Positions 6,615-10,687 of a DNA stretch of 10,687 nucleotides are shown here, in pieces. Below the pieces are notes generated by a model, which had not been told where the DNA came from, made no database searches, and worked only from the letters and a program-made list of their open reading frames with translations. A program made the position numbers and the translations under genes. How positions within the stretch are numbered: the first letter of the stretch is position 1; each line of letters begins with the position of its first letter. Source of the DNA: Bacteroidota bacterium (GTDB taxonomy: Bacteria > Bacteroidota > Ignavibacteria > Kapaibacteriales > UBA2268); NCBI GenBank assembly GCA_024280675.1, contig JAJRPT010000226.1, positions 1 to 10,687 on the forward strand. Direction: 5' to 3'.

Positions 6615-6885
6615 GGCCGCATAATATCATTTATCACAATCTTTTGCGTTAATAGAATCTATAAAGTTTATTAATGGGAGTTTTGTTTCGTTTAGCAATA
6701 GCAGGCTACATTTGCATTTATTTTGCAATAGTGTTTTCTTCATCTCACTGACTTAGGGTGAAACATACCTTCGATACCAGAGGAAGAAAGTGCCAGTAGA
6801 CACTAGACCTAAAAGGACAGGCACCCACACTGTTTTTTTTGGATTCTTCCCTTCGCCTTGATGTGGGTATTGTGCGGTTTTTTTT
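6615..6885 (+). ncRNA. ssrS: Long-rod structured RNA, probable 6S RNA
   Basis: The ends of this 412-bp zapA-rny gap pair with each other: CCGCATAATATC (6617-6628) with GGTATTGTGCGG (6866-6877; the pairing's 5' end is G6866), 12 pairs with two G-U, plus two G-U pairs outside (6615-6616 with 6878-6879). Inward come CACA(A)TC (6635-6641) with GATGTG (6860-6865), GGAAGAA (6782-6788) with TTCTTCC (6844-6850), and GTGCC (6790-6794) with GGCAC (6820-6824), plus a small CCT-AAAA-GG loop at 6808-6816. Eight T's at 6878-6885 follow the closing stem, as in an intrinsic terminator. A long rod of this size after zapA fits 6S RNA, which binds RNA polymerase holoenzyme and often sits next to zapA. I do not recognise the sequence of a specific Rfam family, so the 6S name is inference. 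ACCCACA (6823-6829) could instead pair with TGTGGGT (6862-6868). Confidence 0.6.
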
Positions 6886-6902
6886 GTTTATGACTAAGAG
6901 AA

Positions 6903-6969
6903 ATGTTCATCTTGTACTGCTATGTTTTTATTTTATAAGAAGTAGTTTTCATAAAAAACAGATGAGCAT
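6903..6969 (+). promoter_or_regulatory. Two-tier hairpin in the rny leader
   Basis: ATGTTCATCT (6903-6912) pairs with AGATGAGCAT (6960-6969), ten pairs with one G-U. Inside it ACTGCT (6916-6921) pairs with AGTAGT (6941-6946), six pairs with one G-U. It lies after the T-tract of the structured RNA and about 40 bp before the rny start, ahead of AGGGG at 6993-6997. It could be a leader structure affecting rny expression or decay, or may be fortuitous in AT-rich DNA. Confidence 0.35.
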
Positions 6970-7009
6970 ATTTATATTTTATATTATTTAAAAGGGGAAA
7001 TTAACAAAA

Positions 7010-8572
7010 ATGGAAAATTCAGTAATTATCATTGTGTCGGCAATAGTAGCCATTTCAGGTTTTTTTATATCGCTTTGGCTTGGAAAAAAAGTAGCTAACA
7101 CCAAAATTTTAGAAGCAGAAGTAGAGGCGAAATCTATTTCAGTTGATGCCGAAAAAGAAGGCGAAGCCATCAAAAAAGAAAAACTTCAGGATGTAAAAAA
7201 TGAGTGGCACCTAAAGAGAAAGGAATTTGATTCGGAGATTCAGAGCAGGAAAAGTAAGCTAACCAATAAGGAAAAAGATTTCAAACAACGTGAGTCTGGA
7301 GTTGAAAGAAAGCTAGAAATGATACTTGGAAAAGAAAAAAAGCTTCAACAATTCCAAGAAGACCTAGGCAACAAAGAACAGAAATTATTAGAACGTGAAT
7401 CAAAAGCTGACAGCATGTTCGAGGAGCAAGTCAGAAAATTAGAAGAAATTGCTTCAATCACCAAGGACGAGGCAAAGAACCGTCTCATCGAAGAGATGAA
7501 AGACGAAGCCCGCAAACAAGCCGCCAACATTATCACCAGAATAAGATCTGAGGCAAAGGAAAAAGCTGGTCGTGAGGCTCAAAACATTATTGTAGCTTCA
7601 ATTCAACGTTCTGCATCCGATCACGCAATGGAATCAACGGTCACCATGGTCAATCTCGAGTCCGATGAGATGAAAGGTCGTATTATTGGGAAAGAAGGTC
7701 GCAACATCCGTGCATTTGAATCAGCTACTGGAATAGACCTAATCATTGACGACACCCCAGATGCTGTACTTATTTCTGGATTTGATCCATTCCGCCGAGA
7801 AGTTGCCAAAAAAGCACTTGAGTGGCTAATGACCGATGGCAGGATTCATCCCACCAGAATTGAAGAGCTGGTCAATAAGGCCGAAAAAGAAATCACTGAC
7901 GACATGGTTAAATCGGGTGAGGAAGCACTCATTGGTCTGGATATTCATGGAATGAAGCCCGAGCTTATGCAGCTTGTTGGACGTATGAAATACCGGACTT
8001 CTTATGGTCAGAATTTGCTCAATCATTCCGTCGAGGTTTCAAACCTTGCAGGAATAATGGCATCTCAACTTGGCTTGAACGTCAAATTTGCAAAACGTGC
8101 AGCCCTTCTCCATGATATTGGGAAGGTAGCTGGCAAGGAAATGGAGGGTCCTCACGCACTTCTTGGTATGGAGCTTACCAAAAAATATGGCGAGCATCCA
8201 GTCATTGTAAACGCAGTTGGAGCCCATCACGAAGATGTTGAGATGGAGACTGCCATAGCCGTACTTGTCCAAGCCGCCGATTCTATTTCGGGTGCACGGC
8301 CAGGAGCTAGGCGTGAATCTTTGGAAAATTATGTCAAGCGTCTGGAGAATCTCGAAGCGATTGCAAACGAATGGGGCGGGGTTGAAAAGACATATTGTAT
8401 TCAAGCCGGCCGTGAGATTCGTGTGATTGTCGAGCCGAATAAAATTAATGACCAAGCGGCCGACGACATGGCGACTGGCATTGCCGAGCGTGTTGAGGCT
8501 GAGATGGATTATCCAGGGCAAATCCGGGTGACGGTCATTCGAGAGAAGCGATCTGTTGGTATCGCCAAGTAA
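7010..8572 (+). CDS. rny: Ribonuclease Y
   Basis: RNase Y is a membrane-anchored endoribonuclease that starts mRNA decay. The 520-residue product has the full family order and length: an N-terminal membrane helix (about 4-25, VIIIVSAIVAISGFFISLWL), a long charged coiled coil (about 30-190), a KH domain (about 208-272) with GRIIGKEGRNIRAFE at 223-237, and an HD domain. Its metal and catalytic residues are visible: His339 (NHSVEVSNLAG), His368-Asp369 (LLHDIGKVAG), His406-His407 (GAHHEDVE) and Asp424 (AADSISGARPGARRE). The C-terminal domain ends with QIRVTVIREKRSVGIAK. The ATG at 7010 is preceded by AGGGG at 6993-6997, one of the few purine-rich ribosome binding sites in the window, though with a long 12-base spacing. 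The zapA-rny neighbourhood is common in Bacteroidota. Confidence 0.97.
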   Translation: MENSVIIIVSAIVAISGFFISLWLGKKVANTKILEAEVEAKSISVDAEKEGEAIKKEKLQDVKNEWHLKRKEFDSEIQSRKSKLTNKEKDFKQRESGVERKLEMILGKEKKLQQFQEDLGNKEQKLLERESKADSMFEEQVRKLEEIASITKDEAKNRLIEEMKDEARKQAANIITRIRSEAKEKAGREAQNIIVASIQRSASDHAMESTVTMVNLESDEMKGRIIGKEGRNIRAFESATGIDLIIDDTPDAVLISGFDPFRREVAKKALEWLMTDGRIHPTRIEELVNKAEKEITDDMVKSGEEALIGLDIHGMKPELMQLVGRMKYRTSYGQNLLNHSVEVSNLAGIMASQLGLNVKFAKRAALLHDIGKVAGKEMEGPHALLGMELTKKYGEHPVIVNAVGAHHEDVEMETAIAVLVQAADSISGARPGARRESLENYVKRLENLEAIANEWGGVEKTYCIQAGREIRVIVEPNKINDQAADDMATGIAERVEAEMDYPGQIRVTVIREKRSVGIAK

Positions 8573-8573
8573 C

Positions 8574-8591
8574 ACGCACTTCGTGTGTTTT
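8574..8591 (+). terminator. Probable intrinsic terminator of rny
   Basis: ACGCAC (8574-8579) pairs with GTGTGT (8583-8588) around a TTC loop, six pairs with one G-U, followed by a run of four T's (8588-8591). It starts two bases after the rny stop codon. The stem and T-run are short, so termination may be partial. Confidence 0.5.
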
Positions 8592-8841
8592 GAAAAGGTA
8601 TTATTGACACGGCGGCAATATAGCTTGTTTTTTTGAACAAATATTTCTTGTGTTCATAATGAAAATAATAGGTTTAAGAAAGCTGTCTGTTGAACACAGA
8701 ATTAGATATTCTGCTGCAAATCCATCATTTATCCATCGACATTTTGAGGTGTTATCAAATTCTTTTGGACAAGCCCACTTCATGGATTCTAAATTAGTGA
8801 CAGCACTAAAATAATCTTCATTTTTAGCCAAAATAAAATAT
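8592..8841. other. Gap between convergent genes without a clear gene
   Basis: These 250 bp lie between the rny terminator and the 38-bp repeats. Overlapping short frames exist on both strands: plus 8659-8814 (51 residues, MKIIGLRKLSVEHRIRYS...) and minus 8601-8891 (96 codons, starting inside a repeat). Neither has a ribosome binding site or a recognisable domain, and at most one can be real. The stretch could be a decayed gene. I cannot assign a function. Confidence 0.4.
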
Positions 8842-8986
8842 AATTCTCCGCATTTAAAAGCCACAAGGTGGCCAAGAACAATTCTCCGCATTTAAAAGCC
8901 ACAAGGTGGCCAAGAACAATTCTCCGCATTTAAAAGCCACAAGGTGGCCAAGAACAATTCTCCGCATTTAAGGGCCGCAATGCGGC
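8842..8986. repeat. 38-bp tandem hairpin repeats (three exact units plus one diverged)
   Basis: Units at 8842-8879, 8880-8917 and 8918-8955 are identical. Each begins AATTCTCCGCATTTAA and holds a GCCAC-AAG-GTGGC hairpin (8860-8872, 8898-8910, 8936-8948). A fourth unit from 8956 keeps the first 16 bases, then has GCCGC-AAT-GCGGC (8974-8986), where the changed stem bases still pair. No unique spacers occur, so this is not CRISPR. The array lies downstream of both convergent genes. Read on the minus strand each hairpin is followed by TTTTAAAT (CCTTAAAT in the fourth unit), like a weak terminator. Confidence 0.9.
8956..8986 (-). terminator. Probable terminator of the sugar transferase gene
   Basis: On the minus strand GCCGC-ATT-GCGGC (8986 down to 8974) begins directly after the TAA stop codon and is followed by CCTTAAAT. 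An alternative stem pairs CCGCATT (8962-8968) with AATGCGG (8979-8985), seven pairs. There is no long T-run, so termination strength is uncertain; the repeats beyond may act as back-up. Confidence 0.45.
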
Positions 8987-10438
8987 TTAGGTTTGTCCGT
9001 GACCGGTGAGGACTGACCAAATGGTTCGGATAATGATTTCGACATCGAATTTTATGGACATATTTTCGATATAGTAGAAGTCATCTTTGAGTCGTGATTT
9101 TATTTCATCTGAGTCTAGTTCGTGTGCTGTGTATTTTATTTGCCACCAGCCAGTGATTCCTGGTCTGACGATGAGTCGGCGCTTGTAATATGGGAATTCC
9201 TTTGAGAATTGCTCTACAAATTTAGGTTGTTCTGGTCGTGGGCCAACTACAGACATTGTTCCTAGGAATACATTTAGAAATTGTGGAACTTCGTCTAGGT
9301 GTGATTTTCGTAAGAATTTCCCAAAGCGTGTCACACGTGGGTCTCCTACTTTCGTCCAATTTTGCCCACCTGAGTCGGCGCCGGAGACCATGGAGCGATA
9401 TTTGAAAATCTGAAACACTCGCCCATCTTTTCCGACTCGTGGCTGGGTGTAGAAGACATTTCCTTTTGATTCTAGTTTAATGATAACTGCAGTCAGTATC
9501 CAAAATGGAGAACCTAGCGTGATGACAAGAAATGAAAAAACAATATCAAATATTCTTTTAGCAAGTTCTTCCCAAGTCTTCATAAGTTGTGGGCTTACTT
9601 CCATGTAAGGGATTCCGTAGATATTGTGAGTTTTGGTTTGTCCTGTGAAAATTGAGTAGAGGTCTGGTTCGATTTTGACTCTGACTTTGTGATTGGAACA
9701 GATGTTGATGACATTGAGCAGCTCGTCGTGGGAAAGCTCACCGGCTGCCAGTACAACAATTTCTGGTCTTTTGTCAATTATAATATTTTCTAAATTCTTG
9801 ATATGACCGATGATTTTTGTATTATTTTCTTGTTCTTTTCCATCACAAGTAAGCACACCACCGGTTGGCACCAATCCCCAACTTGGAGAACCTTTCATTG
9901 CTTTGTAAATTTCATTTATTTTGGATTCACTGGCAATAATTATTGATTTGTATTTAATAATCCCTTTTCTTCGAAGCATTTTCTGTACTCTGCGAATCAC
10001 CAAGCGGAAAATTGATTGGAAACCGAGCAATGATGCGAAATAAATCAACATCATCATTCTTGGCCGGTATGAAGTATCGTTGAGGACAAAGAAATATGCG
10101 ATGGCACATCCGATGAAAGTGATGCGAATGATGGTAAAAAATTCCTCAAATGGCGAACGTTCGTACCAATTTTTGTAAAGGCCAGAGAAATAATTGAGAA
10201 TAAACCAATAAGCATTTACAATCACAATTCCCATGAGCAGAACATCGGTGCGAGGTGTGGCTTCGGAGCCGATAAAGCCAGAATAGAATACGAAATAATA
10301 TTGAAGCAAAAAGCTAAGTGTAAAAGCAAGGAAATCTGAGCCTACTTGAAAGAAAATGGGGAATGATTTCTTAGTTTTCTTTTTTGTGTCGTGGACTTTT
10401 TTCTGAACTTTGTTATATTTTTTTATATTTTTATTCAA
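8987..10438 (-). CDS. Polyprenyl-phosphate sugar-1-phosphate transferase (WbaP/WcaJ type)
   Basis: These inner-membrane enzymes move a sugar-1-phosphate from a nucleotide sugar to undecaprenyl phosphate, the first step of exopolysaccharide, capsule or O-antigen assembly. The 483-residue protein has the long-form layout: a basic N-terminus, four hydrophobic segments (about 27-53, 65-86, 103-119, 127-147), a nucleotide-fold-like middle domain (about 160-260), a further membrane segment (about 297-322), and the catalytic bacterial sugar transferase domain. Motifs include KRIFDI (294-299), QPRVGKDGRVFQIFKYRSM (332-350), the RFGKFLRKSHLDEVPQFLNV stretch with the Asp382-Glu383 pair, SVVGPRPE (396-403) and VRPGITGWWQI (424-434). 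The sugar cannot be told. The start appears to be TTG (10436-10438): a stop codon lies just upstream and the next ATG is inside the second membrane segment. No other polysaccharide genes are in view. Confidence 0.93.
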   Translation of the reverse strand: MNKNIKKYNKVQKKVHDTKKKTKKSFPIFFQVGSDFLAFTLSFLLQYYFVFYSGFIGSEATPRTDVLLMGIVIVNAYWFILNYFSGLYKNWYERSPFEEFFTIIRITFIGCAIAYFFVLNDTSYRPRMMMLIYFASLLGFQSIFRLVIRRVQKMLRRKGIIKYKSIIIASESKINEIYKAMKGSPSWGLVPTGGVLTCDGKEQENNTKIIGHIKNLENIIIDKRPEIVVLAAGELSHDELLNVINICSNHKVRVKIEPDLYSIFTGQTKTHNIYGIPYMEVSPQLMKTWEELAKRIFDIVFSFLVITLGSPFWILTAVIIKLESKGNVFYTQPRVGKDGRVFQIFKYRSMVSGADSGGQNWTKVGDPRVTRFGKFLRKSHLDEVPQFLNVFLGTMSVVGPRPEQPKFVEQFSKEFPYYKRRLIVRPGITGWWQIKYTAHELDSDEIKSRLKDDFYYIENMSIKFDVEIIIRTIWSVLTGHGQT

Positions 10439-10553
10439 TTATTAAAATAATTTATATTTTCAATCCTCGAATTTAAGAAAAAGACTTAAATTTTTTGTGC
10501 ATTAATTATTTGTTGTTGTTTTTACTGGTCTCAAAAAACATATTCAGTAACAC
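10439..10553. promoter_or_regulatory. Upstream region of the sugar transferase gene
   Basis: These 115 bp between the transferase start and the presumed IS end should contain its minus-strand promoter. I see no clear hexamers. The presumed IS lies close enough that its insertion could have altered or replaced the original promoter. Confidence 0.25.
10470..10496 (+). terminator. AT-rich hairpin with T-run upstream of the sugar transferase
   Basis: AATTTAAG (10470-10477) pairs perfectly with CTTAAATT (10485-10492) around a 7-base loop, and the T-run continues to 10496. On the plus strand it resembles a weak terminator, but no plus-strand gene precedes it. On the minus strand it could be in the transferase leader. 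With an all-AT stem except one pair, it may have no function. Confidence 0.3.
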
Positions 10554-10687
10554 TAGTGTCCGACGAAAAAAACACGGTGAGAGCTAAGTTGCCCTCACCT
10601 TGATTATATTTGCTGAATTATTAACCACAATAAACAACAAAATAGTCATGAGCAAAACTACAATATTTTCTGGTAAACCAGTAATTA
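10554..10687 (+). mobile_element. Left end of an IS4-like insertion sequence (partial)
   Basis: TAGTGTCCGACGAAAAAAAC starting at 10554 resembles the terminal repeats I associate with Bacteroidota IS elements of the IS4 group. About 95 bp farther in lies a start typical of their transposases. Between them GGTGAG (10576-10581) pairs with CTCACC (10594-10599), which may form a hairpin before the transposase, as many IS use to limit read-through translation. The other end and the target duplication are outside the window, so the boundary is tentative. Confidence 0.45.
10648..10687 (+). CDS. Transposase N-terminus, IS4 family with DUF4372-like start (partial)
   Basis: The last 40 bases encode MSKTTIFSGKPVI, in frame from the ATG at 10648. 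This matches my recollection of the beginning of Bacteroidota IS4-family transposases with a DUF4372 domain, which start M(N/S)K(S/T)T-F-(S/T)GQP(V/I). Thirteen residues are little evidence, but the terminal-repeat-like sequence upstream agrees. No catalytic DDE residue is in view. Confidence 0.45.
   Translation, partial: MSKTTIFSGKPVI

Noticed and set aside
6615..6885. tmRNA, RNase P RNA or SRP RNA
   Set aside because: No T-arm or CCA end for tmRNA, no full GAGGAAAGTCC/ACAGAA pair for RNase P (only a loose GAGGAAGAAAGTGCC resemblance), and no GGAAGGAAGCAGCC-type SRP motif.
8039..8575. 178-codon minus-strand frame
   Set aside because: Entirely antisense to the conserved HD and C-terminal domains of rny; no recognisable domain.
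8601..8891. 96-codon minus-strand frame and the opposing 51-codon plus-strand frame (8659-8814)
   Set aside because: They overlap each other, lack ribosome binding sites, the longer one begins inside a tandem repeat, and neither shows a family pattern. Noted only as contents of the gap.
8842..8986. CRISPR array
   Set aside because: The 38-bp units are directly adjacent with no unique spacers, and no cas genes are near.

Overview
The window is AT-rich bacterial DNA and looks like a chromosomal segment from the Bacteroidota/Ignavibacteria/Kapabacteria side of the FCB group. The clues are the order coiled-coil gene, zapA, structured RNA, rny, a lack of strong Shine-Dalgarno sites in front of most genes, and a Bacteroidota-like transposase start at the right edge. 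The phylum call is inference; no rRNA or other marker gene lies in the window.

Left part (1-3898). The tail of an unidentified CDS faces a 5'-truncated second copy of an LD-carboxypeptidase (S66) gene. Next comes a scramblase/LURP-one-like gene, then the intact LD-carboxypeptidase on the minus strand. The two carboxypeptidase copies form a direct repeat of about 180 bp, 912 bp apart, bracketing the scramblase gene. Divergent from the carboxypeptidase, after a 57-bp spacer, is a compact RelA/SpoT homologue. It keeps the ppGpp hydrolase residues, but several (p)ppGpp-synthetase residues are replaced and the usual segment between TGS and ACT is very short.

Middle part (3899-8591). A possible small secreted peptide converges on an ECF sigma factor. 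Divergent from the sigma gene runs the cluster of a 457-residue coiled-coil protein, zapA, a predicted long-rod RNA of about 270 nt, and rny. ZapA stabilises FtsZ rings, and the coiled-coil gene may encode its partner. The RNA has a 14-pair closing stem that runs straight into a T-tract and sits where 6S RNA commonly sits. RNase Y is a membrane-anchored mRNA-decay nuclease, with a second possible hairpin in its leader.

Right part (8592-10687). The gap between convergent rny and the sugar transferase holds three exact 38-bp tandem repeats and a diverged fourth unit, each with a small hairpin. In the fourth, paired substitutions keep the hairpin and place it directly after the transferase stop codon. 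The minus-strand gene is a WbaP/WcaJ-type polyprenyl-phosphate sugar-1-phosphate transferase, which starts exopolysaccharide or O-antigen synthesis. The window ends inside what looks like an IS4-like insertion sequence. I see no defence system, CRISPR array, tRNA or rRNA. The strongest leads are the structured RNA, the degenerate RSH enzyme, the repeat-bracketed scramblase gene and the hairpin array.
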